64,000 nucleotides of DNA, taken from positions 15,001-79,000 of the forward strand of contig CM072340.1 of the NCBI GenBank assembly GCA_036874045.1, read 5' to 3'. The notes under the pieces are model-generated. The model was not told the DNA's origin. It did no database searches and was given only the letters and a program-made list of their open reading frames with translations. The DNA is from Cymodocea nodosa (taxonomy: Eukaryota > Streptophyta > Magnoliopsida > Alismatales > Cymodoceaceae). Position numbers and translations under genes: made by a program. Each line of letters opens with the position of its first letter. The first letter of the stretch is position 1. Below are positions 1-11,519 of the stretch, in pieces.

Positions 1-700
1 GTTAATGTCAAAAAAATATGTAAAATGAAATCGTACAAACACCACTACATGCAACTTAAGATCAAACTGTATACAAATACATCACAAATGATTGACTAGA
101 CATCTTTTAAATAAAACTAAAAATATAATAAAAAAAATTCAAAGAAATCATGTAAATGCAAGGAAACCAATATTTTTAATGAAATAACTAGATAGACTTT
201 CCATGAATAAAAAGATCTAATGAAAGATTGTGTGAAGCAACAGGAAAGACAACGTCAAAATTATACATGTAATTCATATGGCACTCAGATATAGCATGCA
301 TGTGCAATTTAATCATTGTAATGTTTCCATAAAAATAAAAGATGAAAACAACACCAAAATTGAGATAGAATCTTAAAAGGAACTGGTAAATAACTCATCA
401 GCATATCAATAAATTTCATAACAGCAACAAACGTAAGAAAATAAAGTATAAATAATTACAAATTTAATTTTTTAAAAATAGAAATATAATAAATCAACAT
501 TGAGTAATAACATGTAGCGAGCTTGTCACAATTTAAAATCCAAAGTTAACCTTACAAATTTTCTATTCAACAAATCTTTAATTATATAAATGAACCAAGT
601 TTAAATCCATCCTCCTAAATTAGAGAAGGAACTACCTTGTGTAACTTAATCCTTTCAACTAAATTAATTGAAAATTTTATAAAAATTTATACCCTAACAT
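1..700. other. AT-rich intergenic DNA, no gene seen
   Basis: Very AT-rich sequence with frequent stops in all frames. I see no conserved protein, RNA gene or repeat structure here. Confidence 0.5.
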
Positions 701-713
701 GCATATGATAGGA

Positions 714-790
714 GAAAATAAAAGGAAATGTATATGGGGAGGACGATACCATTCCAGGATTTAAATTAGAGACTAGAATTTTGCACCTGT
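714..790. repeat. ~75 bp direct repeat, copy 1
   Basis: The segment from the A-rich start before aaatgtatatg to the end of gtgcaaaattct on the other strand is about 85-90% identical to 7376-7449 in the same orientation. Similarity stops abruptly on both sides. The two copies flank about 6.6 kb of retroelement-derived DNA. Confidence 0.75.
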
Positions 791-852
791 CCTTGGTGAC
801 ACATTTCAAGAAGTAAAATTCCACCAAAGGCATGTGTATCTAAAATTGCATT
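775..852 (-). pseudogene. receptor-like protein kinase exon remnant
   Basis: On the minus strand one frame reads DTHAFGGILLLEMCHQGQ and then soon reaches a stop. This resembles kinase subdomain IX of plant receptor-like kinases, usually SDVYAFGVLLLEM. An intron-like acceptor (T-rich tract ending in tag) lies just upstream on the minus strand. No other kinase motifs (HRD, DFG, APE) were found nearby, so at most this is one exon fragment. A chance match over about 15 residues cannot be excluded. Confidence 0.35.
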
Positions 853-859
853 AGACAAA

Positions 860-1500
860 AAAAAGTAATTGCAATTACAAAAAAAGAAATATTTGTTAAT
901 ATTTTATACTAAATTAATTACAACTAAATTTGTGATATTAGTAGAGATAAGTTGCTGGAAAAACAAGGGTTTGTAAAATATTACAATGTTCAAATGAAAA
1001 AATAAATGATAAAATAAATACTAATAAAATCACGTCATCCCATATTGCTTCTGCTAAAATAAAGATTCAGATGCAGTAAGCATTTTTTAATGTAACACGT
1101 CTCTTCATACAATTATACACAAAAATTGCAAATATAATTAACGTACTTGTGAAGATCTCTCGTTTCTTTAGCGGGCATGTGTATCTAATGAAAATAATAC
1201 TAATATAATAACGTGATGTAATCTGCTCATAGTATTTCTCAAATAAAACTATTGTCATGTTGAGAGATTTTCATTAGCAAATTGAACTAAAACCAAGTAT
1301 ATATGCAAAAATATAAGTATATATGTGAGAAAAGAAAAACCAAACAGTAAAAGTAAAAGTAAAATAAAATTAAAATATGCACCCTTACTCTTGCAACCTC
1401 TTTGATCAAATGAATGTCAACAGCAACTCAAATGTCTGCACTCAAACAGATATAAAAACTTGGTTGATATTTTCAATTAGTTTTAAAATTTATCTGGATT
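860..1500. other. AT-rich intergenic DNA, no gene seen
   Basis: Only short stop-bounded frames without recognisable motifs. A short stretch near 1169-1186 (ggcatgtgtatcta) echoes 824-837, inside the kinase-like remnant, which hints at a small local duplication. Confidence 0.4.
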
Positions 1501-3660
1501 GCAAGCACATAGCATCAATTGTAATAACTCCACCGACTATAGGTCGTCCACAGGAATTTGGGAGTAAATTAAATTCAAAAACTAGATTGGATTTAAAGAA
1601 TTTAATGCAAGTCCAACTTGACCAAGAGCATGCTTACACCAAGACAAACAACTTTCCCAAGTGCAGATATTCAGAGTTTGTTAAAAATACAATTGCAGTT
1701 TAAATAAAACTTCAAATCATATGAAATCACTTTTGGATGAAAGCTAAATCAATATACTAAACAAAAGTACCAACATAATCTTAATTCAGCAATGGGATTT
1801 GCAGCAGATTTCACTAGAATTTGTTAATGACTGTAATCCAATTAGATTTCTGCAGTACCCCTTACTATTCTAAAAATCATAACTTCAAAACGAAAAGTCG
1901 GATTGCAACAAAATCAGTGGCATTGGAAAACTAATTCATCAAGCTATCTCATCCCATAAATAACCTGAAAATACAATAGATTTTAGAGGAACAGATACAT
2001 TACAGATTGCAACCAGCCAGAATTCTGCTCTAGTACCCTGTCCTTCAAAATTTTCTAACTCCACAAAAAATACTACCAGCTGAATTTGGGGTGCCACAGG
2101 TGTGCAGATTTCACTGTAATTCAGATATGCATAGGCAGTTTCTGCAGAAATGAAACTGCTGATACCCCTGACTTCAACAGCAATCGTGAAATTCACAAAA
2201 CTCGGATTGTACTGAAATTTTAACACAAGGTTCTCAAGAGATCAAGCATCCACAGAAAATAACAAAATAAATTGTTACATCCAATAAATCATTCAAATCA
2301 ACTCAGTTCAGTAACAGATATTCTGCATTTACTGAACATCTGCAACAAATCTACCTTAAAAACATTTTCAGGGATAAATAAGTACAAAGTTTAACATTCA
2401 AACAACATCCAACAATCACCATGCAAAAATCATTCACAGCATTTCATAAACAGTGCATGAAATTAAAAGCAAAGTGTATATACATTCAAATTTAAGAAGT
2501 TAACATAAATATGTAGAAATGACAAGATAAACTAAAACTACAACAACACTACCCTAATGATAGAAAAACAGATAATAAAACAAAGAAGAAAAGTCGTCTT
2601 CACCAAAGTTGCTGGAGGAAATCAAGGAGAAGCCGGTTTTGTAGCAGCCACGCCTCCTTTCACCAAGAGTCCACCATTTCCAGCCCCTTTGCACGCCAAG
2701 AGGTGTGCCCCACAAGCTCTACAAGTTGTGCAAACCACGTTGCCACGAGCTCAAGCTTTCCACAGTTGATTCCAAATGTTTTCTCCACTGAAAGCCATCC
2801 TGGATTCTCCAAGCAAAAGGTGAGAGACTGATGGAGAGAAGAGAGAATGGTGTGAAGAACATGCCCTAGGTAAGAAAAAAGAAAAAAAGGAGGGAAGAGA
2901 GAGGGAGCTCGATGAGTCTTCATTGGGCTTTTATATGCTCAATCAAATGGGCTTCTCAATTGCCTTAAGTATTTTTTCATTCCACTTTTACCCTTATTCC
3001 ATGCGTATCCTTTAAATCCTAAATTTTCTTCTCTTTGTCTTTCTTTTGCATTCTCATCTAGCAAAATTCTTTTTCTTGATCTTTTTTCTTTTGATTTTTA
3101 TTTGTTTCACTATCTTTTTCTTGCATTTCTCCTTTCATATGAATTTCCTCAAATTCCTACAAAATGATACGTAAAAATACCTTCATGATGCACAAAATTA
3201 TATAAAAAGTGGATAAAAAATAAACTTTAAATTCCAAACAAAATCCTTCATACCTAAATCTTGCTAGTTCCCTAGCAAATGATAGGAAAGGTAGTCCACA
3301 AACAAAATAATAGGTAAAAATCATCAAAGGAACTTGAAGAACTCAAAGACACATAAAAACTTCTAACAAAATGTAAAACAAAACATTAAGTGAGAAGACA
3401 CAAAACCAACAAAACACACAAAAAGGTTCACATAAATCCTCAAGTCTTACTCTCCTTGCCAACCATATATTAGAATCTACCCCTCTTTTGGGCATGAGAT
3501 CTAAAACTCTCTATTTCACTCCAATCATTTTCACATCTAGGCACCCAAATACATCTAATGTAAATAAAGTAGTCCTCAACTAAGGTGTTCATATCTACCT
3601 TCAAGCTTAGATTAATTCTTCAAAGCAATCTCCTTAAAGATGCTACCTTAAGTCCATTGC
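1500..3660. other. non-coding DNA, probably retrotransposon-derived
   Basis: No protein is recognisable. Composition is more balanced than the flanks, with a purine/pyrimidine-rich patch at 2590-2920. A perfect short hairpin lies at 3261-3278 (ttgctag, 4 bp loop, ctagcaa). The text near 1540-1570 (ataggtcgtccacaggaatt) and around the hairpin looks like the non-coding interior of large plant LTR elements that I know. This is recognition by style, not by alignment. With the gag fragment at 4945-5373, a decayed non-autonomous gypsy-type element is the likeliest source. Confidence 0.3.
3261..3278. repeat. perfect 7 bp inverted repeat (hairpin)
   Basis: ttgctag and ctagcaa are perfect reverse complements separated by ttcc. 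Function is unknown. It lies in the retroelement-like non-coding stretch. Confidence 0.7.
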
Positions 3661-3869
3661 CCCTCTTTTTTTTTCTATACAATTTTTTTTTATATGTATT
3701 ATTTTTTCACATATCCTTTTTTTCATATTTTTTTTGTTTCCTCACTTTCTTTCTCACTTCCTAATCCCCTAACCACAAGAGTGCAATGTCTCCCACATCT
3801 TTGTGTAGGAACGAGTGATTCTTGTTTCATTTATTTTTTCCCTAACACCTTTATTCTACCTTTCTCATG

Positions 3870-4962
3870 CATGACTACATCACATCAAGATAGTAAGAAT
3901 CAGAGATATAACAAAATAGTCTTCAAAAAGTTCCAATCTCAACCATAGAATAAAATAGATCACCCTCTCCTAGTCTTGCATGCAAGTCATAGTAAGTCTT
4001 CTCCTAATCCAATAGAGACAAATCTTTCTCAACACGCTTAATAAGTTTCACAATATCAAGACTTAACTTTTACATGCTTCAATGTTTGTCATCTCAAGTG
4101 GCTCATCTATTGCTTTCTAATTAAAGTAGCAAATGAAGTCATCCGTGTACCACAAACTTCTCAAATATAATATCTTCAGCCTTCCTAAATTTTAATGATG
4201 AGGCGCCAACTTTAACTTTGTCTTTTTCTTATCAAGTTGCTTTGAACTATTGCTATCGCTTTCTTTTCGATTTAGATTTATGAGTGGTGTGAGATTTTGT
4301 AGTTTTCATTCTGTTTAATCTATTAGATACTACTGCAAAGACTATATAATGGAAAAGATAAGAAAACTACTATAATGAATGTGCAACTATTAGAAGAAAC
4401 TTATATATAAAGAAAAGATTAAAGTAGAATAATAAAATGAACATTGAGAATACTATAAAACAATTACAACTTATGCTCCTTCTCCACTCTACCTCATTAA
4501 GTTTATTAATATATATAATAATAATAAATTATGCTTATATGGAACCTAAGCTCCTACGTCTTTAGTGACTTACAAGTAAACTAGGTGGTTTCACAAGATA
4601 GCTACCATTAAACTATTAACAAAATTTTAATATATTTTTTTTCTTTTCTTTTCTTTTTTTTTTCTTTTTTTTTTTTAATTTGACATTACTACTTAGTTTG
4701 GTGGATGAAAACTTCTCACTCGAGGATTTATAGGAATGGGTATAGTTGGCAAAGTGTTAGTATTTCTGCTCTCCAATAAAGTCATGATATATTGTGTAAG
4801 TTTGACAAACTCTTGCTCAACATTAAATGCACTTTAATTCTTTATAACTTGTTCTAACCTTAATTGAATAGCATTTACCTTGACTTCTCTTGAATCTTAG
4901 TGGTCTCAATAGAAGTGGTCTTGTGGTCAACAGTTGTGACTCCCTTAGGTTGGTATGTGATG
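3870..4962 (+). repeat. large inverted repeat, left arm
   Basis: Read as reverse complement, this arm aligns with 5478-6575 over about 1.1 kb with many small indels and substitutions (roughly 75-80% identity by eye). Examples: reverse complement of 3960-4060 matches 6430-6535 (cttgatattgtga, taggagaagactta, agactaggagagg); reverse complement of 4270-4350 matches 6135-6215 (cacaccactcataaatct, gaaaagaaagc); reverse complement of 4380-4500 matches 5960-6060. It also includes a long T-rich tract at 4630-4678 that pairs with the A-rich tract near 5780-5803. Confidence 0.85.
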
Positions 4963-5373
4963 TATGGGTCCAAATAGGTCATTTCTTGTACTATTAAAGA
5001 TTGCATTGACTTCCCTAGATTTCATTCCAATAACAATGGGGCACACATCAACTAGATGCCCTATTCCATGACAACCTATACATTTGATTTCTAACATTCT
5101 TAGACATCTACTTAAACTTTTCATCATAATGGTCAATTGAGCGTCTAACAAGATGGATTGATCTACTTGATGCATCCCACCAGGCAAGCTAGTTGTACTC
5201 CTATCAAATTTAGGATCTACAACACTGTCCCATTGTGCAGTTCCTATCAAATCCTCTAAAAACTTCCATGCTTCCTCTGGCTCTAAGTTCAAGTATTCAT
5301 GTTGGCAACTTGTCTCACTTAGGGTCTTAGTGGCCACATCTGCACCTTGATATTGCCAAAAAGTTTCCCCCAA
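4945..5373 (-). pseudogene. Ty3/gypsy-like gag fragment with zinc knuckle
   Basis: An open minus-strand frame of 142 codons lies almost exactly in the loop of the large inverted repeat. It contains the plant gypsy-type gag signature EAWKFLEDLIGTAQWDS (about residues 34-50). A stretch resembling GGxHxVDQSxxLDAQL follows, then a CX2CX4HX4C zinc knuckle (CIGCHGIGHLVDVC, about residues 97-110). Such knuckles bind nucleic acid in the retroelement particle. There is no protease, reverse transcriptase or integrase in the same frame, and flanking frames are closed, so this is a fragment. Identification as plant retrotransposon gag is fairly secure. Assignment to gypsy rather than another LTR group rests on the EAWxFLEDL pattern. 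Confidence 0.7.
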
Positions 5374-5477
5374 CTTCTGCTTGCATAATAGAATTTCAAA
5401 GCAAAATTGGTTCTACGTGAGCAAAATTGGTTCCAAGTGATGATCTACCTTATATGGCTACAGGTCTGTCGCATATG

Positions 5478-6575
5478 AGTCAAGGGAGTGACAAAGCTTG
5501 TTCACCACAAGACCCCTTCTATTGAGGCCTCCAAGATTCAAGAGTTGTAAGATAAGATAAATATTATTCAATTGAGGTTTGAACAAGTTATATAAAGAAT
5601 CAAAGTGCATTCAATACAAGTTTTCCAAGCTTACACAATATATCATAACTTTATTAAGGAACAGAAATGTTAGCACTTTACTAAGTCAACCTATTCCTAA
5701 CCCTTAGAATAACCAAGGTAATGTAGATCCTTGGGCAGGAAGTTCTCATCCTTTAAACTAAGTAGTAATATCAAACTAAAAAAAAGGAAAAGAAAAAAAA
5801 ACATATATTAAATTTTTTTTAACAATTTGATGGTAGTTGTCTTGCAAAACCATTTAACTTGCTTGTAAGTCATCAGAGACATAGAAGCCCAAATTCCACA
5901 CAAGTATAAAAACAAATTATATATATTAATAAACCTAGGGAGGTAGGATGGAGAAGGAGCATAAGTTATAATTGAGATATACCGTTGTTTTATAGTGTTA
6001 GTAAACCCACTTGATGTTCATTTTATTATTCTACTTTAACCCTCTTTTTATATATAAGTTCCTTATAATAATTACTTTTTGGTTGCACGTTTATGGTATT
6101 AGTTATCTTCTTACCATTGCCACTTATTTTTGCATAGTCTTTGTAGTAACATCTAATAAATTAGACAAAATGAAAGCTGTAAAGTCACACACCACTCATA
6201 AATCTAGATCGAAAAGAAAGCAGTAGTAAAGAGCCAAACCAACGAAAGTAACTTGGCAGGAAAAAGGCAAAGCCCAAATTAACATCTTGTCATCAAAATT
6301 TGAGAATATTGAAGATATTATATTTGAGAAGTCTAGGGTTACTGCAGAGAAGAAATGCACGAATGACTTCATTTACTATTTTGACCGAAAAGTGATAGAT
6401 AAGCCACCTAAGATGACAAACATTAAAGTCTTGATATTGTGAACCTTATCAAGTGTGTTGAAAATGATTTGTCTTTGTTAGATTAGGAGAAGACTTATTG
6501 TGGCTTGCAAGACTAGGAGAGGATAATCTATTTTATTACTATCATGATGCAATGTAGTCAGGTATGGAATGAAGG
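5478..6575 (-). repeat. large inverted repeat, right arm
   Basis: Inverted counterpart of 3870-4962. The innermost match pairs 5500-5660 with the reverse complement of 4790-4950 (ttcaccacaagacc, attgagg, caagattcaagag, cttacacaatatatc). The outermost recognisable match is near 6535-6575. The arms enclose about 515 bp, mainly the gag fragment. Confidence 0.85.
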
Positions 6576-7084
6576 TAAGTATAATTTCCTATTGATACTA
6601 CTATTCTTCCATTATATGCATAACTAAATTGCAGGTATAGGGGAGAAAACTTGGTTATTTCGTTTTAGTACGAGTACATAATGAACAAGGCAATACAACT
6701 ATTGTAATGATGCAACATAGTTACTGTCAGAGTTTAGGCATGAGGGAAAGCCTAGATTTATAGGTGTTGTGTCATTTTGTGTTTTCATATGTGTCATTTT
6801 TTCTCACGTGTGTCTTCCCATTCTTTGTTGTTGAAAAGGGATAATGGATTTTTGAAGAATGTTCAAGAGGCGAGGGAAAGCAAAGGAGAGCTCTTAAGAT
6901 AACCACATCTAATCCCTCTAGGTTCCCAATGCATCAATACTTTATTCTTATACAAATATTAGCTAAAGCAAGTAGTGAAGCTAAATATCAAGGTTAGAAA
7001 TTTGGGTAGCTAGGTTGGGAATGTTAACTTTGGAGTTGCGCAATGAGAAGGGCAGAATAAAGGGATTAGGAAAAAAAAACATAT
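6576..7084. other. intergenic DNA, no gene seen
   Basis: Stops in all frames. The weak A/G-rich similarity to the reverse complement of 3690-3860 is too low to extend the inverted repeat with confidence. Confidence 0.35.
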
Positions 7085-7290
7085 ATTATATTTAAAAGAT
7101 TTTTTTTTTCTTCTTCTTTGTTATTTTGAGATATTCACATTTCATACTGAACTTACAAAACATTATAAATATTTTAATTTTAAATAGTATTCATAATTTT
7201 TTTAATAATAATCATATATGTTAAAATCAAATCAATTATTTTAATTAATAGTTAATATATAATATAATTAAAATTAGATTCTTAAGTTCA
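7085..7290. repeat. duplicated AT-rich segment, compact copy
   Basis: Sequence from the T-rich tract through tatatgttaaaatcaaatcaattattttaattaatag recurs in two pieces at 10085-10170 and 10732-10850. The second locus carries an extra block of about 560 bp, containing the CGGT/ACCG hairpins, between the two halves. Confidence 0.75.
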
Positions 7291-7375
7291 AATTAATTGA
7301 CTTCCAATTTTGCAATTAGAGGGAATGATATAATAACACTTAAAACCAAATGAATTTTCTTCTCAGACTCAACAA

Positions 7376-7449
7376 AAAATAAAAGAAAATGTATATGAGG
7401 AGTACGATCTTATGCCAAGATTTAAATTAGAGACCAGAATTTTGCACAA
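7376..7449. repeat. ~75 bp direct repeat, copy 2
   Basis: Second copy of the repeat at 714-790, same orientation. It directly abuts the candidate first-exon region of a minus-strand gene. Confidence 0.75.
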
Positions 7450-7578
7450 GGGAAGTAGAATGATCGATCATCGATATGGAAGAAACGAGGTGAGGGGGAG
7501 GGAGAGGTGGAGGTGAGGGGGATGAGAACGAGGGAAATATAGAGGAAGAGATGGAGTATATTGTTATGAATGCCTTAC

Positions 7579-7750
7579 CTGCATCGCGGCGCCTCGTCCG
7601 ACCTTTGGATGCCCGAGCTCCTCGTCCGATCGATACACTCCCGTCCAAGTATTTCTTCGACGACCGAAGGAAACGGCGCAGGCGAGGAACAGCGATCGCT
7701 CTGTTTGGGTTTCTCCTCGTCTGGCATTTCGCAGGAATGGCGTGGGCGAG
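7579..7750 (-). other. candidate orphan first exon, minus strand
   Basis: A GC-rich island in AT-rich surroundings. On the minus strand it runs from just downstream of a TATA-like box to a strong splice donor (cag followed by gtaagg at 7578-7573). Several ATGs occur, including one three bases before the last codon of the exon, so the start cannot be chosen. No continuing exons with a recognisable product are visible to the left, where retroelement debris begins. It could be the 5' end of a gene broken by insertion, or a promoter duplicated without its gene. The 73-108 aa open frames here, on both strands, have no family resemblance. Confidence 0.35.
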
Positions 7751-7772
7751 GGTTTACGGTTCACGCGATTGT

Positions 7773-7784
7773 CATTTATATAGC
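7773..7784 (-). promoter_or_regulatory. TATA-like box, minus strand
   Basis: Minus strand reads ggctatataaat, a close match to the plant TATA consensus. It stands about 30 bp before the GC-rich candidate exon ending at 7579. Confidence 0.45.
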
Positions 7785-7829
7785 CGCCCATGCAGAGGTC
7801 TCTCCTGTTTGTTTTCTTTTCTTTTTTAA

Positions 7830-10080
7830 TAAATTAAAAGGCAAGAACGGCTCTCTTGCTTTTCTTTCATTCAACGGTAAATTTTATTTCCTGTAGATTA
7901 CAAAAAAGTTTTCTATTATTAATATTTTACGTTTACTTTTATATTTTAGTTTGACGATTAGTTTTATGAGGTGTCGTTATTCATGTACTCGTGTTTTAAA
8001 TCTTTTTATACATGTTAACCTAATTTTCCTTATAAAAAAAAAATATAATACTAATACATATAAGTGAAATAGAGATTAAATGGTTAATTAAATTTTTAGC
8101 ATAATTTAAATAAATATTTGTTGGAAGATCTCGTATGGAAGTTTGTTCCTCCTCTAGCAACACTGGTGTCAAAAATCATTTCCAATTACTCATACGTTGG
8201 ACCCTTTTAAGTTGTTAAAATCACGATGACTTTATAGATTGAAAAGAAATATAATGAATAGCAAATCAACTATACATAATCTAAGAAAAATACATATGTT
8301 TTATAATAATTAAAGTCACCTTTACAAATTCTTTTTAGATTTCATAAGAAACAATTATATAATCATGTACATAATTTCATCTCTAGTCATTTTGATTGAT
8401 AATCTTATTATAATTTTTATACATTTACTGTAAACTATTTTTTTTTTTTTAGCATAACATTTGTTTTAGTATTATAATCATTGATCACTTGATTTCATGT
8501 GTTCCCTTTAATCTTGTCATTAGGTGTCTTAGTGTTTCCTTGATCTCATCATCTTGTTGAAGAAACTATAATTTGTAAACCTACAATACAAGAGAGTTTG
8601 GTAGGCAACAAGCAAACACTACCTCAAGCTTCGTCTATCCACCAAACTTCACAACAGTCGAACAATTGAAGATCAAGGCTAGTAGACTAGATGTAGAGTA
8701 TGTGTGCAACGTTCAACTTAGGTGGACGTCGACGAATCAGTAAGAATAGAGTTGGGATGAACAAGGGTTTGTTCTATGCATAGTTTGGGACGAGATCTCT
8801 AGAAGGGAAGAGATGCAACGAGGAGGAAGAAAACATACAAGATCAGTGAGACGAGGGAGATTGCATTGCGAATGAGGAGTTTTTTGCAAGGACACACCAC
8901 ACACATTCGCAAGGGGGAAAGTTTTTGACCGATTCGGTACATAGGGGGTGGGAAATTGATGGAAAATTTTGATTTTATACTAGTGGAAAATAAGGGTAAA
9001 TGGCGGAAAATACATAGATGCACAAATACTTGGAAAATGATGAAATTTTTTTTGACATTTTCTATTCCATCATTTTCCCTCCACAAACACCTCCTTAATT
9101 AATATGTGAGGCATAATTTATTTAAGAGTTTGATGAATTGGTGTTTTCAGCAATTGCCCCTAGTGCACGTATGAATATATGAAAGATGGCATGCATTCTT
9201 TTGTGGCATACGTGTGTAACACAAGATGGAGTGTAAGTATATATGTATATATATGATGGAGAACACAACATAATACCAATTTTCCACTTATTCAAGGGGG
9301 TAAACTCCAACGAAGGTCACTGCAATCACAACTATACTTTCCATCTAAAAATAGAAAGGTACAAACACCAATACATGCATATGTAAGATAGCATTAGATA
9401 ATGTTAACGTGGGTTTTATTTCTTAGTAGTTATTTGTTAATTAACATTAATTAAAGTGACTTCTCAAGAGTTAATAAATAATTTGGTACATTATATCTTC
9501 ATAAGAAGAATATCTCATAAGTATTACATTCATTACCACATAATGTACACCATGAGAGAAGAAGAAATCTTTTATTATTTAGCATATGCATGAATACTGA
9601 ACTCAAGTTCTTAAGAACAAAATATAGTCAAACAATTTAGGCTTATATCTAAGAGCATATTTGTATATTTCATGTCTGATATCATATACAAACACTCTAA
9701 ACATGAATGCATTTCATGATTAAAATTATATTTTAGATAGTTTAATCTCATATTTGGGAGAAGGTGATATCTTAATTTTGAATGAATCATATCCAAATAT
9801 TGTAGAGAGTTTAAACTCTTATCTAAGAGCACTACATGTCTTTTTAAATATTATGATAATTTTTGCTTACATTTGATCTTTTATATATTTATGTTTCATA
9901 TCAAAATATAGGTTATGTAGTTTAGGAGCATTTAATATATGTTCATTATTTTGTTTTTCTTTATTTTATTATTCTTTTGTTGGATTACGATCAGACCAAG
10001 CTTATTTGAGTCAAATGTTCTTGTTTTGGATGTTTTATATTATGCCCAAAGCATTTTATATTAATCATTAATTATCTTTT
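7830..10080. other. AT-rich intergenic DNA, no gene seen
   Basis: Homopolymer runs and AT-rich stretches with no coding signal. Around 9640-9660 and 9810-9832 the phrase tatctaagagca recurs, which suggests a decayed ~175 bp duplication. The short minus-strand frame at 9611-9832 simply translates that repeat. Confidence 0.4.
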
Positions 10081-10084
10081 TTTT

Positions 10085-10850
10085 AATATTTACATATTAT
10101 ATCTAAAAGATTTATTTTTTTCTTCTTTTTTGTTATTTTTAGATATTCACGTTTCATACTGACAATATATTAATTTATATTTTTTTCTAAATGTTATAAC
10201 CTACATTTCTTTTCTTTTTTTTTAAAAGAAAACCTTCGGTCGGACCCTTTGATTTGATTCGACCAAATCTAAAAATAAAAATAATATCTAAAAAGAAAAC
10301 CTTCTGCCGGACCCTTTGATTTGATACGACCAAAGTCTTTATACATATATCATTATTTCTTTCAAAAAAAAAGCAAAAGTCCTTCGGTCGGACCTTTTGA
10401 TTCGACCGAATCTTATATATATTATTATATTGTTTATATTTTTTAAATAAAAGTATTTTGGTTGGACCGAAGCTTGTTTTCGGTTCGACCGAATCTTATA
10501 TATTATTATTATACTATTTCTTTTTTTAATAATGGTATCAATATAAATTATTGTTAATTACGTTCGGCCGTACCGAACTTACAACAATAACATTTATAAT
10601 GTTATTTATGTTCCGTCGTACCAAGCATAATTCCGGTATGACCGAACGTATTATATATTAATATATATGTATTACATAATTAGTAAATTTCAATTTTTAA
10701 AATTAATAGTAATCTATTCATTAATGTTCGCATTATAAATATTTAAAATAATTGTATTAAATTTAAATAGTATTCATAATTTTTTTAATAATAAGCATAT
10801 ATGTTAAAATCAAATCAATTATTTTAATTAATAGTCATAAATAAATTTAT
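10085..10850. repeat. duplicated AT-rich segment, expanded copy
   Basis: The ends at 10085-10170 and 10732-10850 match 7085-7290. The middle part (about 10171-10731) is absent from the other copy and holds most of the short hairpin motifs. Confidence 0.7.
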
Positions 10851-11480
10851 ATTAATAACATTAATATATAATAATGTTATTAATATATATTAATGTTATT
10901 TTTGTTCGATCATATCAAACATAATTTTGATACGACCAAATATATTATATATTAATATATATATTATATAATTATAGTAATTAGTAAATTTTAATTTTTA
11001 AAATTAATATTAATCAATTAATTAATAAGACTTTAAGTTTTAAATTTTATAACTATAAGTGCACAATGTTTATTGAAAATACTAAAAAGTATGTGTCAAT
11101 CCTGAAAGAGATGGGGATTAAAATTAGATTCTTAATCATGTATTTTAAAATCTTTCCATAAATCATGCATTTTCAAAATATTTACATTCAGGAACTCCTG
11201 ACCACTCATGAACCTTAATTCTTTATGTCATATTTTATTTATTAGATAAGTGACTAGTGAAATCAATTATATTCTTCAAAAGGTCAAACCAATTTGTAAT
11301 CTTTGACAATAATTGCTTTTTCATCCTTAGGTTATTTGGTCCTTTTGTTAGTCTTTGTCTTACAAATTTGGTAGAGTTAATTCTTGATACCATTGTTTTG
11401 TTTTTTCCCCTTCTCGATACGACCGAGGTTTGTGAGCTTTCTCGGTACGTCCGTATTTTCTTCCGGTGCGACCGGGATTT
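10230..11480. repeat. cluster of CGGT/ACCG short palindromes
   Basis: At least eight spaced occurrences of short inverted pairs built on TTCGGT and ACCGAA. Examples: ttcggttcgaccgaa near 10480-10495 (6 bp arms, 3 bp loop) and gttcggccgtaccgaac near 10562-10578 (6 bp arms). Related forms lie near 10232, 10302, 10381, 10456, 10610-10648, 10900-10945 and 11417-11475. Many are doubled as a GGTCGGACC-like half, then TTTGATT, then a CGACCRAATC half. The intervening DNA is almost pure A/T, so these are GC islands in an AT sea. Confidence 0.7.
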
Positions 11481-11519
11481 TTCTTTTTTTCAAATCCTAA
11501 ACCCAAATCATGAATGCTA

